From contig CM044322.1 in NCBI GenBank assembly GCA_024291935.2, forward strand, positions 72,469,405 through 72,533,404: a stretch of DNA of 64,000 nt, given 5' to 3'. Of this stretch, positions 48,182-59,030 are shown in pieces (position 1 is the stretch's first letter; every line of letters starts with the position of its first letter). Both the position numbers and the translations under genes were made by a program. The notes under the pieces are model-generated. The model ran no database searches. It was not told the origin of the DNA and saw only the letters and a program-made list of their open reading frames with translations. The DNA comes from Okapia johnstoni (Eukaryota > Chordata > Mammalia > Artiodactyla > Giraffidae).

Positions 48182-50881
48182 GTAAGTCGGTCATTTTCCT
48201 TCAGATTTTGTCCCTGGTAGTTCCATTAAAGGAGCAAAGGAAAGAGGCTGGGGAGAGGGGAGAGGGCCCAGGGCCCAGGGCAGAAGGAGCAGTTCCTCCT
48301 ACCCTCATCTGGACCGTGTCCCAGGATGCTAGAGCAGGGAAAGGGAGTCGAAGGAGAGGGTTCCCACATGCCACCTTTGTCCACCGTAGGACAATCCTTT
48401 CTGACTGTTGGGGAACCTTCAGCTTTCAGGCGTGAAAAAGTGAAGGGCAAGGTATCTGGAGAAGCCAGCTCTGCCCCACTACTACTCAGAAAGCCCACCA
48501 TCCTAGACCTGTGCCCTGCAGTCTCTTCAAAGGGTCTGAGGCACCTAAATGCTCTTATATAAGGGGAGAGGGAGTTTTGTGTAGTGTGTGTGTATGTGTG
48601 TGCTTGTGTGTTGCTGGGGTGAAAGGGAAAAGATACACAGAAGTGTTGAGAGTTGACCAGGTCCAAGGAACTGTGAAATGCGGACCTAATTCAGGTTACA
48701 AAACAGCTTTTGGTTTGACCTCCTGGACTCTGATCGGAAGGAGACATGGTTCTCTAGAATGGAGAAATGAAAGAACAGCAGTAACTCCTGAGTAAGCTCC
48801 CCCAACTCAGAAAGTACCAATCCTAGAAGCTTTCCACCTCACAAAACTTTGAGCACAGGAATGTCTCTAGCATTGGAGGTGGGGTGGAGAGGATTTAAGA
48901 GTATAAGGCCTGGAGCAACATTGCTAAGAGATGGGGGAGGGGTAAAGAGAGGCATAAGGTCCCCAACAAACCCTTTTAGCAGTCATGACACCGAAAGAGA
49001 GTCCAGTGGGCAGGATACACAGCCCTGGAAGGCTGAGTATTGAAGAGGAGGGCTGCTCTTACCTGCCAAGGTGCCTAGTTTGGAAGGAGAAATGGAGACA
49101 GAGGCTTACTGTGCCAACCTCCAGACAGCCACCCTGGTCCTGCAGCAGCCCAGAGCTGAGCATGGAAAAATGTGCTACTGGCAGTGGGCCACTCTATCCG
49201 TTTTCTCCTGGGCAGTGCCAGGGCCCAGCCAGCATGCCCAGGCAGTGGGCAGCTGCGAAGGCTCCCCAGGAACACTGTGAGCTTTGTCTGAGGCTGCCTG
49301 AAGATGAGTGAGGCACCTCGTTTCTGGAGCCCGCAGGCTACTGGGATGAAGCAGGCCCAAGGAAATCGCTTGCAGGGGCCAGAGAGGTCTGAGGGAGACA
49401 GTGGCCAGAAAGGGAGCAGATTGACTGTCACCCCCAGGGTCCTTTTCATCAGCTCATTGGCTTTGACATTGGCTTTTAGAGCCCTTTCTTTCTCTTGTCC
49501 CCAGCAAGGGCCAACAGCAATGTGAACAGCGTACATGACTATGCCCAGATCAAGAAAGGTTCTAAAGTTTCTCTACCCAAAGGTGACACTCACCCCTCTG
49601 GAAGGTGCCCGTTGCTCCTAAAGGCTGTGTGGTGCTCTGGCTGTCGGTATCCAGAGTAAGACATCCAGCCGGACAGGCCACCCTCCTCTTCCACGCTTTC
49701 AGCTCTCCTCTCAGGGGACATCAGACTCACACTTCACTCCGAGCCTCGCCTGCTCTCGTCTCATTAGCACCCAAGCTCAAAAGCAACAAACTCGCAGGCA
49801 ATGTGGGGCCCAGCTACGGAGGCTGGTAATCCAGAGGTCATCACCGTGGGCTTCGGAAGGGAGAGCAGGACACCAAAATCCCATTCTAAAGTCATGTTGC
49901 CCTGGGCACATTCAAGAGTCTTCAATTCCTGTTCCATTGTTTGAGGTTCCTCGTTATCTCTCTTGGCCCCAGCTGGCTCTGGCATAATGTCCATGGTAGA
50001 GCGTGAGAAGTACTAACACTTTACTAGATGCCACGGAAGACAGCTGAGGGCACTGACTAAGAATTCATGCTCTCAGTACTCACTCTAGAACACAGGGCCA
50101 CACTGGGGGGCCATAGCCCCTCTGAAGGGAATCTGTAACTGCTGTATGATGGCCCTTGCCAGCCAAGCTGCAAGTATAGCCACAAACTGCCAACCAGAGA
50201 GTCTCCTCACCAGTAGACCGTTACAGGTTCTGGCACCGTTACAGATGCTGCACCACAAGCCCAAGCCTTGTGAAGGCTGTAGGGGACCACGCCCTTCCCC
50301 AAAGACTCAAAACCAGAACTTCCCAAGTAGTTCAGATCTTCCCCTTTGAGACCTCAAGCCACTCCTGGGTGCTTCTCAGAGATATGGAAAGAGCCAGAGG
50401 GTTTTTTCCTTGGACTCTTGGCAAACATTATTCCCTGAGGAGTTCAAACTGGATGTAAATTCAGGCCCAGATAGAACCCACCACCACTCCCCTTCCCATG
50501 GAAGTTGCTGTGGGCTTTCTAGCTCTCCTAACAGTACCTTTAGGTTGCTAGAGGCTCCTATGTGCCTGCTCTCTGAAAAAAAAAAAATGCAATACCTCCA
50601 TTCAAGCTCCTTCTGATCTCAAAGGCTATGTTTCTGTGACTCTGTGAGCAGAGGGAAATGCACCTAGCTCCCCTAGGGAGCCAAGGCTCATCTGGACCAG
50701 CATGTAGAGGCAGTGCCGGGAGAGGCCCTGAGGAGGTAGGAGCAAGGACTCTGCTCAGAGCTGCTTTCTGCTGAAGGTCAGGTCTGCAGAGCTCATAGCC
50801 CAAGGCTCATGTCTTCTGCCTCTCTGACTCCCTGGAGTCTCCTTCACACCTGATTCCTCTATTCTCTCTCCCTTCTTGCAG
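48182..50881 (+). other. FMOD: FMOD intron 1
   Basis: 2700 bp, GTAAGT to a long pyrimidine tract and TTGCAG. It contains an imperfect TG-rich run (about 48580-48612) and an 11-bp A run (about 50578-50588). I see no Bov-tA, BovB or L1 copy in it, which is unusual beside the SINE-rich 5' flank. Several open frames of 60-150 codons occur on both strands, but none has a recognisable domain or a good splice context. Confidence 0.85.
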
Positions 50882-50890
50882 AAACACAAA

Positions 50891-51869
50891 ATGCAGTGGG
50901 CTTCCATCCTGCTGCTGGCAGGGCTCTGCTGCCTCTCCTGGGCCCAGTATGAGGAAGACTCTCACTGGTGGTTTCATTTCCTCCGCAACCAGCAGTCCAC
51001 CTACGACGATCCCTACGACCCTTACCCCTATGAGCCTTATGAGCCTTACCCTTATGGGGGAGAGGAAGGTCCAGCTTATGCCTACGGCTCTCCACCCCCA
51101 CCAGAACCCCGAGACTGCCCCCAGGAGTGCGACTGTCCCCCCAACTTCCCCACAGCCATGTACTGTGACAACCGCAATCTCAAGTACCTGCCCTTCGTCC
51201 CCTCCCGCATGAAGTATGTTTACTTTCAGAACAACCAGATCTCTTCCATCCAGGAGGGCGTCTTCGACAATGCCACTGGGCTGCTCTGGATTGCTCTCCA
51301 TGGCAACCAGATCACCAGTGATAAGGTGGGCAGGAAGGTTTTCTCCAAGCTGCGGCACCTGGAGAGGCTGTATCTGGACCACAACAACCTGACCCGGATA
51401 CCCAGCCCCCTGCCTCGATCCCTGAGAGAGCTCCATCTTGACCACAACCAGATCTCAAGGGTCCCCAACAATGCGCTGGAGGGGTTGGAGAACCTCACAG
51501 CCTTGTACCTTCATCACAACGAGATCCAAGAAGTGGGTAGTTCGATGAGGGGCCTCCGATCACTGATCTTGCTGGACCTGAGCTACAACCACCTTAGGAA
51601 GGTACCTGATGGCCTGCCCTCAGCCCTTGAGCAGCTGTACCTAGAGCACAACAACGTCTACTCAGTCCCCGACAGCTACTTCCGGGGGTCACCCAAGCTG
51701 CTGTATGTGCGGCTATCCCACAACAGCCTCACCAACAATGGCCTGGCTGCGAATACCTTCAATTCCAGCAGCCTCCTTGAGCTCGACCTCTCCTACAACC
51801 AGCTGCAGAAGATCCCCCCAGTCAGCACCAGCCTGGAGAACCTCTACCTCCAAGGCAATAGGATCAATG
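50891..51869 (+). CDS. FMOD: FMOD coding exon 2 (residues 1-326, plus first base of codon 327)
   Basis: Encodes most of fibromodulin, a secreted class II small leucine-rich proteoglycan that binds collagen I/II fibrils and controls their assembly. The start is ATG at 50891, nine bases inside the exon after the acceptor TTCTTGCAG; an in-frame TTG at 50876 is intronic. Visible parts: a hydrophobic signal peptide (about residues 1-18, MQWASILLLAG then CCLSWA); an acidic tyrosine-rich segment (residues 20-65, ten Tyr in Asp/Glu/Pro context), the site of tyrosine sulfation in this family; the N-terminal cap CX3CXCX9C at Cys76, 80, 82 and 92; then leucine-rich repeats from about residue 105. Sequons Asn127, 166, 201 and 291 match the keratan-sulfate attachment sites known in FMOD. 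The exon ends at the donor AATG|GTGAGA. No frameshift or premature stop is present. The reading frame stays open 128 nt into intron 2, which is readthrough and not exon. Confidence 0.97.
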
Positions 51870-54195
51870 GTGAGACGCTGGCAAAGGGGAGTGGGGAGTG
51901 CTGTCTGTTGCATTGGAAAGATCTGATCCTGAGTGCTGGGGGCAACACAGAAGAATTAGAAGTAGGAGAACCAAAGAATATTGATGAAGCAAGTTGAAAA
52001 CCCTGCCACACCTCCATACAAAATGGTATAGAGTGGCATACTCTTAGACTACATGGGAGTGCTAGGAAAAGTCACTGGGGAGTGGGTTGGTATGGAAGAA
52101 GAATTCTCAGAAGAGGTAAGTCTAAATTTAGTTCCCGAGAGATAAATAGGTATGGGCTGGAGGAACACAGGACTGAGCCGTCCTTAGAGGTGCCATTGCC
52201 ACAAAGGGACCAGTCATTTAGCAGGTCACTTTGAGGGGACAGTGAGGAGATGCCCGTGTCTAACAGAATGGGTCATGTGTCAAGCTGTGAGAAATGAGTC
52301 TGGAGAGGTTTGGGAGGGGGTGGTTCATAGACAGGGGGATTTAAGTTGAGGAGGAAAGTGGGCTGCTAAGAAACCATGGTATCTGTACTTTCTCACTGAC
52401 TCCAGAGAGGACGAGCTCTCTGTTTCTCCCCAATCAGCCCGGTCTTATGCTTGGACGCTTGTGTTTTAAACATGCAGCCAGTAGACGGGAATTTGCAGCC
52501 TCTCAGAGCTGAGTGCGGCACTTGCTCTGGCTGGCTCTCCAGGAGCACGAGGAGCCCCTGGTGGGGTGGCAGAGGGCTCCCTGGGTGACACGAGCTTGAC
52601 TCCTGCCAAACCCTGCAGTGGCGAGCAAGGACAAGGCCTCCTATTTCCCAAACACTCCCCAGAAGGCCCAAAGGACGGCCTGTCTGTCTGCGAGAACCAA
52701 AATCTTCGTTTCTGATTGGACTGTCTAGGTGCCTTTCAGTCCCTCTCAGGGTCTTGTGTTCAGAATGTGCTTACACTGCGCCAGAGCCTCTGACGTCTCA
52801 GCCCAGCTGGAAGGTGCTGAGCCAGCATTAACTTCTCCTTCTCTGCAGCAAAGTACCTCTCTCCCTGGGGGACGAACGACTCATTAATGACCATTGGCAG
52901 AGGGCTTTGAAGTAGAGCCTGCTGAGAACAAACAGCACCGTCACAGCATCAAAGCATACATAGGACTGAGGCCACAACCTCTCCATGGATCCTTCTCTCT
53001 CCCTGTGCTCACAGAACAGATCAGTCATTTGGCAAGATGTTAATAAGCCAGACAGCCCCCCAAGTGAGAGAGGCACTGTCCCAGAGGTGGACCATGGGGT
53101 GGGCAAGCTGAAAAGGTGTCTGGTTCTCTAGTTTGAAGACACCATCATGTACACTGCAAACTGCTCTGTGTTTAAAGTCTCTCTTTCTTTGGGGAAGGTC
53201 TTCCTATTCCTAAGGCAGGGTTTTCTAATCTCTCATATGTTGCATGATGTAAAAGCTTTGACATTTACTTGTAGCTGTCTATCATCCCACCCAGAAGTCA
53301 CCACTACTTACCTGCTACCCACTCTGAATCCAGGAGGAGTGTCACAACAGAAATGTCATATAGTATGCTGTGCTTTATCAGAGTTTGACCTTGAGCAGCT
53401 GTCATGGGAGAGAAGCCAATAGTTACCGCCTAACTGTATAACCAGTGAAACTTGGGGTGGGAAAGACTCCATCACAGCATCTTGCCACTCTGCCTTCTTG
53501 CAAAACCACATATGTTGTTTAAATATAAGGTGGTTCACTTCTTCCAAAAGCTCTGCCAAAGATAAAATCGCATTAGTCAAGTGTCCTGAGGTCTTGCAAG
53601 AAAGTTTTTCCTAAGTCAAACCTAAAAATGTTCAGTGTCTACCCCAAATCCCTTCTTGGGCAGTTTAAGCCAAAGTTCCTCTATCTAGTTGTCTCCCTCT
53701 TAGTCCTTTTTTTGGGGATAAATAACACCAACACCTTATTTTTCTTAATTAGTGGATTAGTACATTAAAGGCTTTGGTTCAGGACCTGGCACACAACTGA
53801 AAAAGCACTTACTTCTCAACACACAGTAACTATATTATAAACTTTTCCCCTCATTGCCACTTTGACGTTGCCAGATACAGTTTTATTTTATCTTTTGCGT
53901 TGCAAAGATAGGGAAACTGAAACACAGAGAAGGAAAAGCAATCTCTTCAGGCCACCCAGACCATGTAGTATAGCCTCTGACTTTAACATCAAAGGACTGA
54001 GAGCCAGGCTTCTCTGGCTGAGAAAGGAAAGAGTACATCTCTGATTCAGATCACTAGCAGGAAAGTGAGTTCCCCAAGCTCAGCCACTCACCTGGGCAAA
54101 TGTGAAGGAGGTCTCCCTGCAGGGAGCCAAGAGCAGGGGTGGGTAATGAAGGTAGGATTGAAGCAACTCTTTGAGAAGAGAGCTAAAAGGACAGG

Positions 54196-54476
54196 AGCTG
54201 CTGCTGCTGCTGCTAAGTCGCTTCAGTCGTGTCCGACTCTGTGCGACCCCATAGACAGCAGCCCACCAGGCTCCGCTGTCCTTAGGATTCTCCAGGCAAG
54301 AATACTGGAGTGGGTTGCCATTTCCTTCTCCTGTGCATGAAAGGGAAAAGTGAAAGTGAAGTCACTCAGTCGTGTCCGACTCTTAGCGACCCCATGGACT
54401 GTAGCCTACCAGGCTCCTCTGTCCATGGGATTCTCCAGGCAAGAGTACTGGAGTGGGGTGCCATTGCCTTCTCTGA
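54196..54476 (-). repeat. BOV-A2 dimeric SINE in FMOD intron 2
   Basis: Two tandem Bov-A monomers in reverse: the first after (GCT)6 at 54197-54214 with CGCTTCAGTCGTGTCCGACT, the second with GTCACTCAGTCGTGTCCGAC. Both have AATACTGGAGTGGGTTGCCA-like ends. Low divergence suggests a fairly young insertion. Confidence 0.93.
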
Positions 54477-55667
54477 GTGCAGGGGAATTAAGCCTGGCTT
54501 TCTCCCTCCCTGCTTCTTTCTTCCACTAGCGTCTCCCTCAGTTTTTCCAGCCTGGCAACAGCAGGAAACACAGCTCAGAATGTTATTCAGTAGCTCTGGG
54601 ATCCAGTGGAGCAGGGCCAGCACACCAGGAGGAATTTGGAAAAACTTATGTCAAAATTTAATCTGGGATGGAAAGTGCCCTGCAGCATCTCCAAGCAGAA
54701 GCCCCTGTCCTATTCATGAACTTAGAGAGGACTAACACGGGGGCTCACAGTGCTCAACGTGTGGATAGAATCTCTGTATGCTGAGTGTTGAGCAACTCCT
54801 AAATATGCCCCATATTTACACTTGCACAGCTGGGAGCCAGGACTTCAGCAGACAGTCTGCAGGCCCCAGGCTGCTGGAGCGAGTCCACTGTGGAAGCTCT
54901 AAGTGCAGTCCCCCAGTACAGCTGGAAGCGATGTTCAAGCCAGGCTGCTTCGTTTTTCTCTCCAGCCCAATCCACTCTGCCCGTTCCATGCAGACAACCA
55001 TAGACCCAGACTGGACTCTGCCTCGACTCTGCCCCCAACCTGTCCACTTGGAGGTCACTTGATCTATTCCCTGGGACTAGAAAGGGAACATCCAAAAGCA
55101 TTCCGGGTCTTCACCCGACCCTCCCCGAGTGCTCTCTAAAGAAGGATATTTCCCATTCTCATTATTCTTTGGTTTTTCTGTCTTACATTTGTAGCACATG
55201 TTAATGGGCTGCAGACTTACCCCATCTCCTCTTGGTCAGTTCTTAACAGAGGCTGAAAACAATTGCTAGTGCTAATTTCAAAAACAATTTCCTCATCTAT
55301 CTAAGCTCTCCATAGAGAGCTTACTTTTCATACCCATAACCACAATGCCTTTGACAGTCACACCAGGAAGAGAATCAGGAAAGCCTTCCTCCCACTCCTC
55401 CTGCCCAGCTCCAGGCTGACACACAGCTCCTGACCACTGTGGCAAGCAGAGGAATGCCTCTGGTGGAAGCAAAATCAAGCCAAGCTCTGAGTCTGCCTAA
55501 GTATTACAGTCCTCCAGATGTAGCCTACCAAGTCCTGACAAATAACCTCACCCAAAGTCCCTTTTGACCGAGCCATCTTTCTGATGCTCTCACATACCAT
55601 ATTGAAGGCAGCCTCTATGGGCGCCAGCAGCTTTTCAGTGGTAACTTTTGCTGTCCCTGCTGGAGTT

Positions 55668-55893
55668 TGGGGCTTCCCTGGTGGTGCTAGTGGTAAAGAA
55701 TCTGCCTGCTAATGCAGGAGACATAAAAGATGTGGGTTCAGTCCCTGAGGTGGGAAGATCCCCTGGAGGAGGATATGGCAACCCATTCCAATATTTTGCC
55801 TGGAGAATCCCACAGACAGAGGAGCCTGGTGGCCTACAGACCATGGAGTTGCAAGAGTCAGACATGACTGAAGCAACTTAGCACGCACGCAGA
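55668..55893 (+). repeat. Bov-tA SINE in FMOD intron 2
   Basis: GGCTTCCCTGGTGGTGCTAG to TGACTGAAGCAACTTAGCAC. CTGGAGTT at 55660-55667 and 55894-55901 is its target duplication. Confidence 0.95.
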
Positions 55894-56768
55894 CTGGAGT
55901 TCTAGCTGAGCTCTTGTTTTAATCCTTCAAGTTCCTGACCCAGTAGGATAAGACAGAGGTAGTTGATTTGTCCATGAGAACAAGTAGAGGGAGAACCGGG
56001 TGAGTGGTAGCTGAAGAACTTGTGTTTAAACCAAACGCAACGATTGTATCTACTAGGATTACAGGAATTGGGGGGTTGGGGGAGAATCTTCAAACTTCTT
56101 TTGAGATTACAAAAATGGAGAGTAATCTAATCATATTAAATGCAGGAGGCAAGGAAATTATTTGACTTTTGAGCTCCATGGCATCTATCTCCTTAAACCT
56201 CAGGGCCTAGATCACTCCTTCGTCTGTACTCAGAATGTACATGGGACAACCCCCTCAAAGCTCTGCACTCAGAGGCATTTGTTTCTCAGTCCAAGTTTTC
56301 TCTCTTTAATTTCTTTCCACTTTCTCTATCTGCAAACTGTTAGGAAATATTCAAGATTTAAGTCCTTCCACCTACCTAGTCTTCTCAAAGCGATTGGGAA
56401 ACGCCCTCCTCTTCAAACGCAATCAAGGGAGAACTTCAAAGCTGCTAGGGTTCATCTTTGACTGCCTCTTGCTGCCACCTGCTGCCCGCAGAGGGGAAAA
56501 GACCAAGGCCTGTCAGGAAGGACCTTCCAGGGTTTTGGGGGGTGGGCGGCGTGGGTAGCGGGTGGAGCTATGCAGGCGGAGACCTCACTCTATCCCTGGC
56601 TCTGCTCCCCAACGGGTGCAAGTTTGACTCCTATCCTGAGAAGCGCCTGCCCCACCCGGCCAAGCTCCCCGCTCCCCTTAGAAGCTTCACAGATGCCGTG
56701 GGGCTTTCCAGCGATCCCAGGCCTCTGATCTGGGCCTCTCCCCATTCCCGCCCCTCTTGTCCCCGCAG

Positions 56769-56920
56769 AGTTCTCCATCAGCAGCTTCTGCACCGTGGTG
56801 GATGTAATGAACTTCTCCAAGCTGCAGGTGCTGCGCCTGGATGGCAACGAGATCAAGCGCAGCGCCATGCCCGCCGACGCGCCCCTCTGCCTGCGCCTGG
56901 CCAGCCTCATCGAGATCTGA
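56769..56920 (+). CDS. FMOD: FMOD coding exon 3 (residues 327-376)
   Basis: Completes fibromodulin. The acceptor is CCCCGCAG at 56761-56768 after a pyrimidine-rich tract. The joined frame runs EFSISSFCTVVDVMNFSKLQ and on to the C-terminus SLIEI, stopping at TGA 56918-56920. This holds the last leucine-rich repeats and the C-terminal cysteine pair (Cys334 and Cys367) that forms the extended ear repeat of class II SLRPs, plus the fifth sequon Asn341. The same DNA also lies in a 247-codon open frame (56458-57201) in another phase; that is a shadow. Mouse and human FMOD have the same intron position as far as I know. Confidence 0.97.
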
Positions 56921-58380
56921 GCGCGCCGGGCAGGGCCGTGCCCCCACGCCTCTTTGCATTTGGCTTGATGGTTTGGTTTGGCTTTTGCTGGAAGGTCTGG
57001 GACAGACCGTGTGACAGAGGTCCATGGGCTCTCTCTCCAGTCTTCTTCCCTGTAGGCAGTTTTAGGTGGAGTCAGGGGACAGGCAGCCTCCTGCTGAGGG
57101 AAAGGAAACCGCCATTTCCAAGACAGAAGTGGTTGGCAGAAGGTGTAAATCCTGATGTCCCAGTCCCCGAAATCTCATTACCCTCAAGGTCTTCACAGTG
57201 ATCCAGTGTCCTGAACCATTGCCTGAGCAGGAGAATAACTGTGTTTTTGAAGTAACCCCTGACTCTGAGGGCAGCACCTGACCGCTCCCCCGCGTGCTGG
57301 GCTGGTCGTGTGGATACTCTGGGCTCCCACTTGCTGCTTCTCAGATATACCTCTTGCCCAACTGCCGCCTCCTCAGTCCACCTCATCCACTCAACCATGC
57401 CCCACAGACATCTTAGGTAGAGGCAGGAGAACCCAAGGCGTATGCACAACTACCCAGTGACTGCGCAGAGAACTCACATTGGTGGCTGAGGTTGGAAGGA
57501 CACCAAGAATCACCTTTACACCAGAGGTCACCAGTGTGATGACAGTATTCCAGGCTTGATGTGGGAGGAGACAGCCAACCTCAGTCTTAGCTAAATGTGC
57601 AGGGCTATATTTTAGCAACTGGGCAGTTCTTTGAAGGTGGGTCAGACTTCACAAAAGGAAAGCGACCTGATGCTGCTTATTATCAGCATCCATAATGGAG
57701 GCAAATACACCTTGATTGGCTGAACTGAGGAGGCAGCCCCAGCAGTGTCATTCTTGCCCAGCACTCTCTGCATTCCCAGCAGCTCCCTAATTGAGTTTTT
57801 ATCTTCAAAGGCAGAGGCCATGTGGTTCTCAAAGTATGAGAGAGGTAATTTGTCCTCTTATGCAAGCAGAAAGGTCGATAACCTGATTGGAGAGACAAAC
57901 TCCCACCAGCCCTGGACTTGCCACCCTCATTACTGAAGCTGGCTGTCGCTTTATAGCTTGGCTGGAGAGCAGTTAATCCTTCTCATTTCTGAAAGTAGCG
58001 CTGCCTGGGGACCTCACCCCTGCTTTGTGGGGTACCATTGGGATGGGGCTGTCTGGGCAGCCACGGGTAGACTGCTTGAGGAGAGCTCCCTGCACAGATG
58101 CTGTTGCTTCCCTGATACCATGTATGCTTCGAAGCAGTTCCCTGAAGAAAAGAGGGCATCCTTGAACTATGTTCTTGGCTCCAGAACCTCAAATCCACAA
58201 AAGCCAAACCAGCTCATTTCAACAAAGAAGCTCTGATGTGAGGGGCAAGGCTGCCCCTTGCCCCAGGGCTCTTCAGAAAGCATCTGCATGTGGACACCAT
58301 CATGCCTCTATAAAGGATCCTTATTACAGGAAAAGCATGAGTGGTGGCTAACCAAACCAATAAAGTTATTTTACAATTGC
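56921..58380 (+). other. FMOD: FMOD 3' untranslated region
   Basis: About 1.46 kb from the stop codon to just past AATAAA at 58359-58364. No repeat insertion was recognised in it. The length is plausible for FMOD, whose mRNA of roughly 3 kb is mostly 3'UTR beyond the 1.1 kb coding part. No earlier AATAAA was found between the stop and 58359, so a single main cleavage site is expected. Confidence 0.8.
58359..58364 (+). terminator. FMOD: FMOD polyadenylation signal AATAAA
   Basis: A canonical AATAAA in CCAATAAAGTTATTTT, followed by a TG-rich stretch (about 58379-58386, GCATGTGC) as expected for a downstream element. It is the only canonical signal in the 3' region, so cleavage is inferred at about 58375-58385. 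Confidence 0.8.
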
Positions 58381-58785
58381 ATGTGCAAGAATGGAGTCAT
58401 TTAAGGCAAACACAGAGAAAGGTTACTTTAAGGGGACCTACTGGCATCACATAGGCCTCAGGCTGGAGGAGCCCACATTCTCATCTATTCTGCTTGGGCA
58501 GATGTAGCTAAGGGTTCTTTGTTTTTGTTTTTGTAAGTCACCTGTATAAAATCTCTACAGCAAACTTTGTGCTCTGGAAGTTCTTCTTTAAATCTAACTT
58601 CAATTCCACTAGCTTCACACTTCCTTCCGTTTGGTCCCCAAGAGATAAAGAAAAACTGTTTTGCTTTCCACCCACCCACCCCCCACCCCCGGAGTCATTC
58701 TAACATTTTTCTCCTTCAACCATTCTCCCTCGTCTACCCAGTAATTCTGGCACTGGTGGGTCTAGTGTATTGTCTTAAGTGCCCC

Positions 58786-58798
58786 TGCCCTCTAGTGG
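58786..58798 (-). promoter_or_regulatory. Candidate CTCF binding motif downstream of FMOD
   Basis: TGCCCTCTAGTGG matches the reverse complement of the classical core CCASYAGRKGGCR at all 13 positions. It lies about 0.4 kb beyond the FMOD polyadenylation signal in non-repeat DNA, a usual place for an insulator between neighbouring genes. Occupancy cannot be seen from sequence. Confidence 0.5.
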
Positions 58799-58884
58799 CA
58801 ACTATGTAGAACTGAGAGCAATCAAGGACTGCAAAGCGCAGTTGGGCCTGAAAGAGGAAACTAAGCAGTCAGTAGCGTGGTTCC

Positions 58885-59030
58885 ATTCCTGAGTCAGGAA
58901 GATCATGGCAACCCACTCCAGTATTCATGCCTGGAGAATTCCATAGACAGAGGAGCCTGGCGGGCTACAGTCCAAAGGGTCACAAAGAATCGGACACGAT
59001 TCACAAAGAGCTTAGCACAGCACAGCACAA
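58885..59030 (+). repeat. Bov-tA SINE, partial
   Basis: CATTCCTGAGTCAGGAAGAT, TTCATGCCTGGAGAATTCCA, AAGAATCGGACACGATTCAC. The tRNA head is missing or rearranged. Confidence 0.88.

Larger units (their letters stand above)
51870..56768 (+). other. FMOD: FMOD intron 2
   Basis: 4899 bp, GTGAGA to CCGCAG. The first 2.3 kb is free of ruminant SINEs; a BOV-A2 (54196-54476) and a Bov-tA (55668-55893) occupy the second half. The exon 2 frame remains open to a TGA at 51995-51997, so retained-intron transcripts would have a defined alternative C-terminus. A 12/13 CTCF-like match lies at 56473-56485, about 300 bp before exon 3. Confidence 0.9.
47968..58380 (+). other. FMOD: FMOD gene (fibromodulin), transcribed span
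   Basis: Complete three-exon gene for the extracellular-matrix proteoglycan fibromodulin. Exon 1 is about 47968-48181 (non-coding), exon 2 is 50882-51869, exon 3 is 56769 to about 58380. Intron 1 is 2700 bp and intron 2 is 4899 bp; both follow GT-AG. The exon 2/3 junction is phase 1: the last base of exon 2 (G) joins AG of exon 3 to make Glu327. The joined CDS is 1131 nt (376 codons plus stop). The exon count, the 376-residue product and the gene length of about 10 kb agree with what I know of mammalian FMOD. In human, FMOD lies between BTG2 (3' side) and PRELP (5' side); neither is visible here, so the rest of the window is taken to be flank. The transcript ends are estimates from a TATA-like box and an AATAAA signal. 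Confidence 0.95.

Noticed and set aside
50807..51445. 212-codon minus-strand frame opposite FMOD exon 2
   Set aside because: Antisense shadow of leucine-rich repeat coding; its valine/leucine-rich look comes from the complement of the LRR codons.
50876..51997. A single uninterrupted 373-codon frame as the FMOD protein
   Set aside because: Its first five codons are upstream of the real ATG (partly intronic, starting at TTG), and its last 42 codons are past a good GTGAGA donor. The true C-terminus is encoded by exon 3.
56458..57201. 247-codon + strand frame around FMOD exon 3
   Set aside because: It is in a different phase from the real exon 3 frame and runs through intron, exon and 3'UTR with no domain; it is a shadow.
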